This document shows, in pieces, positions 8,381 to 16,338 of a DNA stretch of 34,763 nucleotides. Source of the DNA: DATBRC01 sp036560485 (GTDB lineage Bacteria > Pseudomonadota > Gammaproteobacteria > Burkholderiales > Burkholderiaceae_D); NCBI GenBank assembly GCA_036560485.1, contig DATBRC010000075.1, positions 1-34,763 on the forward strand, written 5' to 3'. Below the pieces are notes generated by a model. The model saw only the letters and a list, made by a program, of their open reading frames with translations, was not told where the DNA came from and made no database searches. Within the stretch, counting starts at the first letter, position 1; each line of letters begins with the position of its first letter. The position numbers and the translations under genes were made by a program.

Positions 8381-8397
8381 TTGATTATTTTAATCAA
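8381..8397. promoter_or_regulatory. 17-bp palindromic candidate operator
   Basis: TTGATTA-TTT-TAATCAA is a perfect 7-bp inverted repeat between the HTH-citrate synthase gene (start 8349, leftward) and the methyltransferase gene (start 8465, rightward). A further GATTAA/TTAATC pair follows at about 8404 and 8443. The position suits control of one or both genes, plausibly by the HTH domain of the citrate synthase fusion. Confidence 0.5.
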
Positions 8398-8464
8398 GAT
8401 TGACGATTAAGTTTAGTGGATGATTTAATGAAATCCCATCGTTAATCTAGGTGAAGGTGACAAT

Positions 8465-9238
8465 ATGAACGCTGTCGATTTCGGAAAGACTGCCCTTGAC
8501 TATCGTAAGCACCGTGCTGGATTCCCAGAAGATTATTTCGCTCGCATCGCACCTTATGGGATTGGTATCGAAGGTCAACGTATTCTTGACGTTGGTACAG
8601 GGACAGGGACGGTCGCACGAGGACTAGCATTGCGCGGATGTGCTGTTACTGCGCTCGATCCGTCTTTTCCCTTGATGGAGCAAGCCAAAGAATTGGATAG
8701 GGAGGTGGGCGTAAAAATTGACTATAAACAGGCGACCGCCGAACAAACTGATTTACCAGACGAGGCATTCAATGTAATCACGGCAGGTCAGTGCTGGCAT
8801 TGGTTCAAGAGGCAGGTCGCAGCCGACGAGGCTAGACGGTTACTTGTGCCAGGCGGTGCGCTAGTGATTTCGCACTTCGATTGGTTGCCATTGCCAGGGA
8901 ATGTAGTGGAAGCAACTGAGGCACTCATCCTCAAACATAATCCTACATGGAGAGGTGCGGGCGGAAAAGGCATTTATCCGACTTGGTTCACTGACCTGGC
9001 CGTGGCTGGTTTTGTGGGCATAGAGTCTTTCTCTTTCGATACCGTAGTACGCTACAGTCATGACGCTTGGCGTGGGCGTATTCGAGCCAGTGCCGGCATT
9101 GCTGCCAGTCTCGGGGGCAATGAGGTTGAAGCCTTTGACGTGGAGCTTGCGAAGTTACTTGCCGACCAGTTTTCCAATGACCCTTTGGGTGTGCCACATC
9201 GGGTATTTACTATTCTTGGACGGAAAGCAAATGGATAA
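8465..9238 (+). CDS. Class I SAM-dependent methyltransferase
   Basis: The 257-residue protein has the Rossmann methyltransferase motifs: motif I ILDVGTGTGTVARGLA, the acidic end of strand 2 (TALDPSF), and motif post-II/IV DEAFNVITAGQCWHWF followed by LLVPGGALVISHFDW. The QCWHWF form is typical of the Methyltransf_11/UbiE-like branch acting on small molecules. A GAAGGTGA ribosome site precedes the ATG. The acceptor substrate is unknown. It is divergent from the HTH-citrate synthase gene, with which it may share regulation. Confidence 0.88.
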   Translation: MNAVDFGKTALDYRKHRAGFPEDYFARIAPYGIGIEGQRILDVGTGTGTVARGLALRGCAVTALDPSFPLMEQAKELDREVGVKIDYKQATAEQTDLPDEAFNVITAGQCWHWFKRQVAADEARRLLVPGGALVISHFDWLPLPGNVVEATEALILKHNPTWRGAGGKGIYPTWFTDLAVAGFVGIESFSFDTVVRYSHDAWRGRIRASAGIAASLGGNEVEAFDVELAKLLADQFSNDPLGVPHRVFTILGRKANG

Positions 9239-9353
9239 CTGATTGAAGTGTGTTTTAATGATTTAGAATGTAATTTTTAGGCTGTTAGGCTGTAGACGGC
9301 AGCTGTTTCAACCAGTCGATGCAATACGTTCTGCCACAAAGGAAAGTAATCCC

Positions 9354-9893
9354 ATGAATACGGCCGTGCTTGTCATCGACGTTCAACAAGGTCTGTGCGA
9401 AGGCGAAGGTGCATCATATGATTGTGACGGAACAATAGCTCGTATCAACACGGTCACTCAGAAGGCCAGAAAAGTTGGCGCCCCAATTATCTTCATACAG
9501 CACGAGTCAAAATCGGAATACCTGGTGTATGGTTCTAGCGCATGGCAACTTGCGAATGGATTAGTAATCGAGCCCACGGACATTAAAGTTCGCAAGACTA
9601 CGCCAGACGCATTTCTCCGCACGGATCTGGAAGACATCCTGAAGAGGTATGCAGTACAGACCGTTGTTGTATGCGGCATGCATTCTGAATTTTGCGTGGA
9701 CACCACCACTCGGCGTGCCCTTGCCCTTGGTTTTTCAGTCGTGCTGGTTTCAGATGGCCATACGTCTGCAGGGAACGCTGCAATTTCAGCACAGCAGGTC
9801 ATCGCGCATCACAACGCCACTCTCACAAACATTTCAAGCTTCGGGCCGCGAGCGCAAGCCATTACTGCTGAGCACGTTAAAATTGTGGTCTAA
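9354..9893 (+). CDS. Isochorismatase-family cysteine hydrolase
   Basis: The 179-residue alpha/beta hydrolase carries the Asp-Lys-Cys triad of the family: Asp9 in VLVIDVQQG, Lys81 in KVRKTTPDAF, Cys114 in GMHSEFCVDTTTR. The cis-peptide region (VVCGMHSEFCVDT) is well conserved. Members hydrolyse isochorismate, nicotinamide, N-carbamoyl compounds or similar amides; the active-site text here does not choose between them. GGAAAG precedes the ATG. It is the usual length and appears to be a single-gene unit after a 115-bp gap. Confidence 0.88.
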   Translation: MNTAVLVIDVQQGLCEGEGASYDCDGTIARINTVTQKARKVGAPIIFIQHESKSEYLVYGSSAWQLANGLVIEPTDIKVRKTTPDAFLRTDLEDILKRYAVQTVVVCGMHSEFCVDTTTRRALALGFSVVLVSDGHTSAGNAAISAQQVIAHHNATLTNISSFGPRAQAITAEHVKIVV

Positions 9894-10070
9894 TTTATTT
9901 AGATTTGATGAACATGTGTAATGAATTGTTTTCAATCTGTCGCAGTTCGGTACTTTGCAATCGGCCAAAACGGCGCTCAGCAGCAGTCGTTCGACGTTGT
10001 TCTCAAAAATTAGCGACACACAAAATTGGTCAACCAAAGTAATGCGTGAAACGGATTGTTATAAGGACGC

Positions 10071-11120
10071 TTGATTGAAAATGATTACAAACATTATCAA
10101 AACACGTTTTTACAATTTCTTCTCTGCTTGTTCCTTCTATCTGGTTGCACGACGCATAACGTTCAGTACGTACCGTTACCACAATTACCGCTTGGTGCTA
10201 TTAATTTGCGCGTAGCCTATGTAATTAATCCCCGTCTCCCCCGTATGAGTTCCGAGCAGTTACAAAGACTGCTTTTGGCAACGCAGATCGCATCACAACA
10301 ACACTTTGGTGTAACGCTAAAGTTCTTGCCGGTGGAAGAAATTCCCATATCAACTTTCTTTTTGCAGATTCCAGACGATCGGCGCAAGCAGGCACAAGAC
10401 GCTATCTTTGACTTCAAAACAGGAAAGGGAGATGTTGGGCGTCTCAATAAAGACTTTGCCGAAGGGTTGAAAGAATGGAGTGCTCCCTTACCCGAAATTG
10501 AACAATTTGCTCGGCCTTATATCGGTGAATTGAAGGAACACAATTTTGATGCGTTGGGCACTGCACTCGCCAAGCTTCAGCTTAATCGTATAGAACACTG
10601 GAAAAATATCAAAGCACTGGACGGCGACTCCATAATTGATACATCTCCCTACAATGAATTTACGATGTGGGTCGCCCTTGGATATGGTGACATTCCATTT
10701 GAGGTGGTGATAACAAATCAACCGCTGGTGAGCGTCGAATATGTCCATCCTGCCGTACATACGGCTATTCGTGGCGGTTATTCCAACGGCGTCACCACTT
10801 ACAATAAGCTCTCTCATTATGGCACCATGTCGATCTGGAGCACATTCGCGTTTACGACAGACGATGCATGGGTGAAGGAAATGCGCGATGGCGAAAGTTA
10901 TAGTGCGGAAGATGCTGCGACATTTGCAGGAATTAGCATGGCCCATGAAATTGGACATCAGCTCTTCCATTATGGGCATCCCCTTAATCATAGCGCCTGC
11001 ATCATGAATCCCATTTCTTTGTTTAGTTATCGAGCATGGGCTGAGAAGCTATCCGCAAAAGATTGTCCTGTCGGAAGCAACCCAGCCATGCAGCCAGGAG
11101 CTGCTAGGCTTGCTTTTTAA
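10071..11120 (+). CDS. Putative lipoprotein zinc metalloprotease (metzincin-like)
   Basis: The 349-residue protein begins with a lipoprotein signal (FLQFLLCLFLLSGC, lipobox Cys26), so it should be anchored in an envelope membrane. Near the C-terminus it has MAHEIGHQLFHYGHP: His292, Glu293 and His296 form HExxH, with further histidines at 300 and 303. Sixteen residues after His296 comes Met312 in CIMNPI, placed like the Met-turn of metzincins. The third ligand spacing (His at +11 from the first, not +10) is non-standard. The middle has no recognised domain. The start is a TTG with AAGGA a few bases upstream; no in-frame ATG exists before the signal peptide. The function is inferred from motifs only. 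Confidence 0.65.
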   Translation: MIENDYKHYQNTFLQFLLCLFLLSGCTTHNVQYVPLPQLPLGAINLRVAYVINPRLPRMSSEQLQRLLLATQIASQQHFGVTLKFLPVEEIPISTFFLQIPDDRRKQAQDAIFDFKTGKGDVGRLNKDFAEGLKEWSAPLPEIEQFARPYIGELKEHNFDALGTALAKLQLNRIEHWKNIKALDGDSIIDTSPYNEFTMWVALGYGDIPFEVVITNQPLVSVEYVHPAVHTAIRGGYSNGVTTYNKLSHYGTMSIWSTFAFTTDDAWVKEMRDGESYSAEDAATFAGISMAHEIGHQLFHYGHPLNHSACIMNPISLFSYRAWAEKLSAKDCPVGSNPAMQPGAARLAF

Positions 11121-11358
11121 TAGGTGGCTGACTGCGCTCGGTACTCAGGCTATAGTGCTTGTCCCTGATGCAGGGGCGCAATTGATCAAGCAATTTGGGT
11201 CGGCGATCTGGTATCGTATGATGCAAGCCTTGTTTCCTGTTTAATTAATGCCGCACAAATAAACAGTGCCGTGCCAAAGTCGCATCAGCCCTGGTTTGCG
11301 ATCGGTCAAGGATATTTGCATAACGGACGCCGCTGTCCTGATAAATAAACAGTTAAAC

Positions 11359-11910
11359 ATGAGAGCTACTGACATAAAAATTCGACTAGCCACACCAAGT
11401 GATGCTGAAATATATGATGCATTCATGGAGGCCATGTTTGCCGAAAATTTAGATACGCTGCCCTACCGTAGCCAGAATACAAGTATTGATTTGATGCGCC
11501 AGTTTCTGAAGAAATGTTCAGAAGATCATTCAGCCTTATTCTTAGCAGAAAATGATGATCGAATAATCGGCGGGATAGGAATAAGTCGGATAGATCAACC
11601 TAACCGAAACCACGTGTCCACCCTAGGCATGAACGTAGCAGATGGTTGGAGAGGAAAAGGCATTGGGCGAGCCATGTTATCTCATGCATTGGCATGGGCT
11701 GATGCAACACCTTCAGTGGAAAGAATTGAATTAGAGGTGACGGCTCATAATGAACCAGCCATTCATTTATATCGTGCGTTTGGTTTTCAACTAGAGGGCT
11801 CCAAGCTTCGAGCAATGAAAAAAGACGGAAAATACATTGATCTTCTTGTATTGGCTCGCATGGGTTGCACTTTGAAAGGAGAAGTCAGTGACAGCTTCAG
11901 GAAAGTTTAA
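11359..11910 (+). CDS. GNAT family N-acetyltransferase
   Basis: The 183-residue protein has a full GNAT fold: an N-terminal IRLATPSDAEIYDAF strand-helix, the strand LGMNVADGWRGKGIGRAMLS with the acetyl-CoA pyrophosphate loop (RGKGIG), and motif B VERIELEVTAHNEPAIHLYR, then GFQLEG. The ATG at 11359 is used because the earlier part of the frame shows no homology-like text. The acceptor is unknown. It is the last host-like gene before the repeat-bounded island. Confidence 0.85.
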   Translation: MRATDIKIRLATPSDAEIYDAFMEAMFAENLDTLPYRSQNTSIDLMRQFLKKCSEDHSALFLAENDDRIIGGIGISRIDQPNRNHVSTLGMNVADGWRGKGIGRAMLSHALAWADATPSVERIELEVTAHNEPAIHLYRAFGFQLEGSKLRAMKKDGKYIDLLVLARMGCTLKGEVSDSFRKV

Positions 11911-12267
11911 CTTGTTGCTCAACACCGACACGCAAGCGTGCCGGTTAGCGCAGCGTTAATCTTTCGCGAACGTCCGCTTTTCAATTAAAGCTACTTCGGC
12001 CTTGGGCACGACATTGAATGGCGGCAAACGCTGCAAAGCTGTCCTTGGAAGGAACACGATTAAGACGTTTCGGTTCAATATTAAAACGAAAATCAGTCTC
12101 AATGCGCATCAGCAGAATTGGCCGCACCAACAATTGTCAGCTATCGAAAAGCCGCCATTATCGATACGCAGGTTTAATGTTCCACGTTGAACTGCTCATC
12201 GATTTGTAAGAGGACACATGCAAGGCCATCCCGTGAATCCTTGGTCAACGCCGAATCTGCTCTTGCA
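11911..12267. other. Intergenic stretch without a supportable gene
   Basis: Several short frames are open on both strands, including a leftward one of about 50 codons (IEPKRLNRVPSKDSFAAFAA) that looks protein-like but lacks a clear start and neighbours. Nothing else is recognised. Confidence 0.4.
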
Positions 12268-12490
12268 AAAAGTCTAAATGGTGGTCAACGTGAAGTCTAC
12301 CAACTCGTCGCTATGCCGCGCCAGCCATTGACGAGCACGCTCACAGGTTTACCTCTGGTTCTACGGCCGCTAGATCATCTTTCAAAATCCGCGCGCAAAT
12401 CATTCATCTAACGTCGCAATTCAGTTCATCCCGACGTGTCAGCTCAAATTATTGATAGTCAATATGATCAATGCAGTCACCATGCCGTCA
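12268..12490. repeat. Structured repeat, copy A (left end of island)
   Basis: Copy A of a three-copy element. In order: AAGTCT (12270), AAGTCT 23 bp later (12293), ATGCCGCGCC (12313-12322), and TTTACCTCTGGTTCTACGG (12348-12366). The core is enclosed by a CTCGTC/GACGAG stem (12304-12309 with 12330-12335). Similarity to copy C continues to about 12490, including TTCATCC and GCAGTCACCAT. It marks the left border of the GC-rich segment. Confidence 0.7.
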
Positions 12491-12698
12491 GGATGCAGTT
12501 GCTCATCCGCTCTCGCGCCACAGCAGAGATGCCGCCGAACACAAAAATACTCGTGGCTAATCCATGCCACCATGAAAACATCCCCCCGTTTGCGCAATAA
12601 CCTTGACCAGTCGACGCTACCTTGCAACGCGAACGACCTGCGATACAAGTGCAAATGGAAAGGCGTCACAAAATAGTTGGGTGGCGAGTTGACAAGGC

Positions 12699-12914
12699 AT
12701 GCTGAGATTAGGAAACCACATTCGGCTGACGCCGAGGGAAATCGAGCGTTTCACCACCATCACCGATTTTGCTCCGGTCGATCTGAAGACGCTCGACGAG
12801 CTCGACGCGTATATCAAGAAATGTAAACGCTACTATTGGGGGACGAGTTCAGATACAAAATTTTTGCATTGGCTGATCGACAAGGAATACGCGCGAGCCC
12901 TGGGCAAGTTGTGA
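12699..12914 (+). CDS. Small hypothetical protein, 71 aa
   Basis: I do not recognise this protein. It is charged and probably helical (LTPREIERFTTITDFAPVDL, then KTLDELDAYIKKCKRYYWG). The composition looks coding, and it has an ATG start with ACAAGG a few bases before it. It converges on the recombinase gene (38 bp between stops) inside the island. Text such as TPREIERF and the basic/aromatic tail would fit a small DNA-associated accessory protein, but there is no motif to prove it. Confidence 0.45.
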   Translation: MLRLGNHIRLTPREIERFTTITDFAPVDLKTLDELDAYIKKCKRYYWGTSSDTKFLHWLIDKEYARALGKL

Positions 12915-12952
12915 AACAGGCAGCGCTGTAGTTCAAGCGCTCATCGGATGCA

Positions 12953-14035
12953 TCATCGCCGGGTTACGTGTGCAACAGGTGGAGTCGAAATGTCTTTGCC
13001 GATTGTCGTCATCGCCCCTAAGTACGCCTGAGATATGGCTGGGCGATTGTGCCCGAGTTGTTGCGACACCGCGCGCAATACCCGTTCCAGCAATTGCGGA
13101 TCCTGCATCGGATCGCCGCCGCGCACCGGACATGCCAGCTTCGCGAGATCAAAATATTTATCACCGGCGAACTGATGGCGCAAGCCGTGCCCGGTAATGC
13201 CGAGATCCTTTTTGGTTATGCCTGCCTGGCTCAGTACGTTCTTGTAACGATCCAGATTCTGCAGCAGTGTCTTGCCGGGCTGACCCAGGTACGACGTCGG
13301 ATAAGCCGCAAAATGCTTGGCCCGCTCGATCGCGTCGCGCTGCGCATCGTTCACCAGCGGAATCAGGCGCAAGCGTCCGCCCTTGGTGCCGCGCTCGATT
13401 GACAGAGAAGATACGTAGTACTCGGCGACCGGGCTATCGATCGGCACCAGTCCGGCAGGCACGATCGCCTGGCGCGGCTGGAACATCACCGCTTCCTTGC
13501 GCCGCAACCCTGTTGTCCATTGCAGCTCCAGCATGATCGCCACCCGATCATCGATTCGCGCCACCCGTTCGATCAGTTGCGCAATATCGTTCTTGCTGGC
13601 GCTCCAGCTTTTGTCATGCTGCGCGACGTAAGTGCGTTTGAACAGCTTGGGATCGATCCCGTAGCGCGCGGGTGGCAACACCAGCCCGGGTTTGCCGATC
13701 CACCCGGAAAAGGTGTTCAAGGTGCTTGCCAGGAATTGCAGGTAGGCCGCGCTATGCGGTTTAACGAGCATCGTCACGTGATGCCTAGCGCACCGTTCCT
13801 TGATGCGGGAGTCGCACGTCCAGTGCCAGAACAAATGCTTGACGTTGTTGCCGTCGAGGTGTTTGGGTGCGAGCTCGAAACCAAGTGAGCGCAACAGTTT
13901 AAAAATAACAAACAGCGCCTCGGCCCGCGCCGCCTGGGTGCGCCGCGACACATCCTTGGCGCGCTTCGCGTGTCGATGGTTGTGCGCGTCGATGATCGCC
14001 TGCAGCTTGCTTTTCCAATCCGCATTCTGGCTCAT
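12953..14035 (-). CDS. Tyrosine recombinase/integrase
   Basis: The 360-residue protein has an N-terminal SAM-like DNA-binding region (about 1-140) and a C-terminal catalytic domain. All catalytic residues are visible: Arg178 in TTGLRRKEA, Lys218 in RGTKGGRL, His283 and Arg286 in GHGLRHQF, His329 in QLGHNRP, and nucleophile Tyr338 in SQAYLG. It belongs to the 'integrase domain-containing' branch found on integrative elements of beta- and gamma-proteobacteria. The frame is open to 14290, but the ATG at 14035 has a strong AAGGAGG site and begins the homology-like region. It is the obvious candidate to mobilise the segment flanked by the A, B and C repeats. Confidence 0.92.
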   Translation of the reverse strand: MSQNADWKSKLQAIIDAHNHRHAKRAKDVSRRTQAARAEALFVIFKLLRSLGFELAPKHLDGNNVKHLFWHWTCDSRIKERCARHHVTMLVKPHSAAYLQFLASTLNTFSGWIGKPGLVLPPARYGIDPKLFKRTYVAQHDKSWSASKNDIAQLIERVARIDDRVAIMLELQWTTGLRRKEAVMFQPRQAIVPAGLVPIDSPVAEYYVSSLSIERGTKGGRLRLIPLVNDAQRDAIERAKHFAAYPTSYLGQPGKTLLQNLDRYKNVLSQAGITKKDLGITGHGLRHQFAGDKYFDLAKLACPVRGGDPMQDPQLLERVLRAVSQQLGHNRPAISQAYLGAMTTIGKDISTPPVAHVTRR

Positions 14036-14094
14036 GTTAGCCTCCTTTCTCTTCTCCTTGTCCGATTTAACAATCTTCTTGACGCTTGTCGGCG

Positions 14095-14346
14095 TCAAGC
14101 AGCCAGCACTACACCGCACGGCAAGCCGACCGCATCTCTTGCCATGCGCGGGCCACAACGTCGATTCAGCAACGGCCCGATGTTTGCTGAAAAGTGGATA
14201 AAATCGTTCTTCAAAATATGCAATGGGCCCCGCAATCGGATTTCGCCGAGGTGCGTGACTCCGCGACCAGCGCGGAAGCAGCCAACGCATAAGCGCAGCT
14301 GCTGCAACAGGGCTTGCGCCCTTGTGATGCTAATGATGTACTGCAT
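14095..14346 (-). CDS. Possible small protein upstream of the integrase, 83 aa
   Basis: The frame begins at an ATG preceded by an excellent AAGGAGG site with good spacing, and ends 59 bp before the integrase start on the same strand, so the two could be co-transcribed. The protein (MQYIISITRAQALLQQLRL, then a Cys/Arg-rich middle and a hydrophobic tail) is not recognised. The composition is less convincing than that of its neighbours. The ribosome site and the arrangement are the main support. Confidence 0.4.
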   Translation of the reverse strand: MQYIISITRAQALLQQLRLCVGCFRAGRGVTHLGEIRLRGPLHILKNDFIHFSANIGPLLNRRCGPRMARDAVGLPCGVVLAA

Positions 14347-14529
14347 AAAACCTCCTTTTCCGAAAGTATCCATCGGCCCCATTAGCAGGCCGTCATCCGG
14401 ACGGGTGCTGAAAGCGGCGCTTGCCGCACAAGTGCTGCAAAACGCCGAACTCGGCTGGGTTACCAGCCGAAGCGCATCCAACTACCGAAAAACAAAATCA
14501 AAAAATCAAATAACGACAACCTCATCCAT

Positions 14530-14554
14530 GGTGCCGCAAACCCACTGCGGTACC
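14530..14554. terminator. Hairpin in a gene-poor part of the island
   Basis: GGTGCCGCA and TGCGGTACC pair over nine positions (one G-T) around a 7-base loop, followed by TGCTTTTAG. On the + strand this resembles a weak intrinsic terminator, but no rightward gene ends just before it. The stretch 14347-15005 otherwise has only unconvincing frames on both strands. Confidence 0.35.
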
Positions 14555-15005
14555 TGCTTTTAGCTCAAGCGATCCGACTGCGATCGCCTGGCATTTGCCA
14601 TCCGCCAAACCAACGACGGCGGTGACGCTTTACTTCACTCCTTCCCTTTGCGCACTGCACGTAAAGGTTGTTGCACACGGCAAAACATCCCGTGCGACTT
14701 TGTTGAACTTCATGCGTCGATATGGCACGCATCAAGCACCCGCAGGCACTGGTTGAGCAGCGCTTGCGGGATGATTGGCGAATCTTACGTTTCGCTAAGA
14801 TGCGGGGCGATTGCCCCACAATGATTAGGACGACTGTTGCCAGCGCCTTGGTGGTGACATGGTTCGGGTCTCGTCCGATGACGTCCGACTTTGGGTCGGA
14901 GTACCTCCGCGATGGGGGCCGTGCGCTCGCGACCGAGCCCACTACAGGAAAGACTTCAATTTAGGCAGTCCAAACGCAAAAGTCAAGCCGCCGCGACAGT
15001 CGCCA

Positions 15006-15023
15006 CATGCGATTAATCGCATG
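15006..15023. promoter_or_regulatory. 18-bp perfect palindrome
   Basis: CATGCGATTAATCGCATG is a perfect palindrome with no spacer, 16 bp before copy B of the repeat and about 400 bp before the AcaB-like gene. The length and symmetry suit a dimeric regulator site or a recombination or transfer site. Confidence 0.55.
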
Positions 15024-15036
15024 AAATACCTCATCA

Positions 15037-15140
15037 AAAAGTCTGCTTGATCGCCGACGTGAAGTCTCGTGCGATCCGATGCGCCGCCATGCCGCGCCGG
15101 ATCGTGATTTGCCGGCCCGGCCGGCTTTCCTCTGGTTCTG
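15037..15140. repeat. Structured repeat, copy B (inside the island)
   Basis: Same order of conserved blocks as copies A and C: AAGTCT (15039), AAGTCT 23 bp later (15062), ATGCCGCGCC (15089-15098), CCTCTGGTTCT (15129-15139). A GCGATCCG/CGGATCGT stem (15071-15078 with 15098-15105) encloses the core. It separates the integrase half of the island from the partition half. Confidence 0.65.
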
Positions 15141-15302
15141 CATTGGCTTTTGCAGACGAAACCAGCATTCTCCCATTTCCATTCCGTTTGACGTTTCAAG
15201 GCATCCGGCCGTGCACGAACGCCATGCTACGACGGCGGACGTCACCGGACTCGCCGCCGCAAAACAAATTGATAGCTAATACCGAAAGCCCCCTTAAAAA
15301 CC

Positions 15303-15331
15303 GGCCATTCTCGCTGGCGGATGTCGGCCAG
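15303..15331 (+). promoter_or_regulatory. Conserved 29-bp motif, copy 1
   Basis: GGCCATT-N2-CGCTGG-N9-GCCAG, about 90 bp before the AcaB-like start. The same three blocks with identical spacings occur before parM (16268-16296). CTGGC/GCCAG form a small inverted repeat in this copy. Confidence 0.55.
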
Positions 15332-15420
15332 ATTGGTTAGCGTGATGACGGATGCGAACAGATCGAATGACCGTCGTCTGCGATGCGTTCGGCCGATCGA
15401 CCAACCGGGAGACAGCAAAC

Positions 15421-16125
15421 ATGGCCCAACCAAACAAGGTAGCGAGTTCTGATGAATTCAATCAACGGATACTGGAGAAGCTTGCCAAATCACGATGGCA
15501 GCGCTTTGAGGGCGCCAGCATCAAGACCCGCATCGTGCTGCGCAGCCCAGACGCCAAGCGCCTGTATGCGCGCGAATTCAACTGGCTGCAAATGAACGAG
15601 AAATGGATGGACCGTATCGCATGCGAACAGTTTCCGCCCAGCGTGTGCGAGTTGGTAGATAACGCGATCCGGCTGAAGATAACGCGCTGCCTGGACGTCA
15701 CCGAGCAAGCCATCGCGTGCTTTTTGAAAGAAAGCGCGCGCCATCAGATCAACTATCTGGTCGCTTATCCGGATGAGCCGATTGCGACCAGCGCGTGCGT
15801 CGCTTGCGCCACCGGCGCAGATTACCTGGCGTTGCTGCAAAAAATCGATGCGCTGATGCACATGGTCGATACGCTGGCAATTCTCAAAAAAATCACCAAC
15901 AAGCAGCGCGCAGTTTGCAAAGGGCACATCCGGTGGCAGGCCACACAGATCGCCCATGCGATCCGCGCCTGGAAGATGGAGCTCGCGCAAATCAAAACCG
16001 CTGAGGACCATACGCAGTGGCCGCGCGACTTGCGCGGACCGGATGCGCGCGGGTGCGAACGCGATGCCGCCAGGACGCGGGCTTTCCTGCATTTCCTGGC
16101 AACCTTGCAGGGCGCCCCTTCATGA
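15421..16125 (+). CDS. AcaB-like (DUF1845) element regulator
   Basis: The 234-residue protein starts at an ATG preceded by GGGAGA. The text IKTRIVLRSPDAKRLYAREF, then EKWMDRIACEQFPPSVCELVDNAI, and a long helical C-terminal half (ALLQKIDALMHMVDTLAILK) resemble the DUF1845/AcaB family, which includes a transcription activator of conjugative elements. It contains several cysteines (CVACATG). The C-terminus ends with a basic region. The gene leads the partition half of the island; the 29-bp motif before it and before parM could be its operator or that of a partner. The family call is from memory at moderate confidence; DNA binding is inferred. Confidence 0.6.
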   Translation: MAQPNKVASSDEFNQRILEKLAKSRWQRFEGASIKTRIVLRSPDAKRLYAREFNWLQMNEKWMDRIACEQFPPSVCELVDNAIRLKITRCLDVTEQAIACFLKESARHQINYLVAYPDEPIATSACVACATGADYLALLQKIDALMHMVDTLAILKKITNKQRAVCKGHIRWQATQIAHAIRAWKMELAQIKTAEDHTQWPRDLRGPDARGCERDAARTRAFLHFLATLQGAPS

Positions 16126-16213
16126 AATCCAGGAGTTCAAAGCCCCGGGTGATGAGCACTCGCGACGACGCCACAACACGTTTCATAGGACGACAGCGAA
16201 ACGGTTTGCGCAA

Positions 16214-16235
16214 CGTCAAGTCAAGCACCTTGACG
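16214..16235. promoter_or_regulatory. Inverted repeat between acaB-like gene and parM
   Basis: CGTCAAG and CTTGACG form a perfect 7-bp inverted repeat with an 8-base spacer, about 90 bp after the AcaB-like stop and 30 bp before the conserved 29-bp motif. It may be an operator or a weak transcription stop; no T-run follows. Confidence 0.35.
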
Positions 16236-16267
16236 CAGGGCTAAACGTGAAATCCCCGAAAAATACA

Positions 16268-16296
16268 GGCCATTTACGCTGGAGAAAATTTGCCAG
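16268..16296 (+). promoter_or_regulatory. Conserved 29-bp motif, copy 2, upstream of parM
   Basis: GGCCATT-N2-CGCTGG-N9-GCCAG, about 42 bp before the parM start, identical in block order and spacing to the copy at 15303-15331. In ParM/StbA systems the partner protein binds repeats upstream of the operon, so a centromere/operator role is possible. Confidence 0.55.
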
Positions 16297-16338
16297 TTCC
16301 ATTACCGTCGATTTGTTCAATTTGCGAGGAGGTCAATC

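Noticed and set aside
9894..10070. Leftward frame with LLLSAVLADCKVPNCDRLK
   Set aside because: Short, no start with ribosome site, overlaps the region between two well-supported genes; cannot be assigned.
14565..14964. Overlapping frames of 125 codons (-) and 80 codons (+)
   Set aside because: No ribosome site, no recognisable domain, and both strands open over the same GC-rich DNA; probably chance.
15490..16092. 200-codon frame opposite the AcaB-like gene
   Set aside because: Antisense shadow in GC-rich coding DNA without ribosome site.
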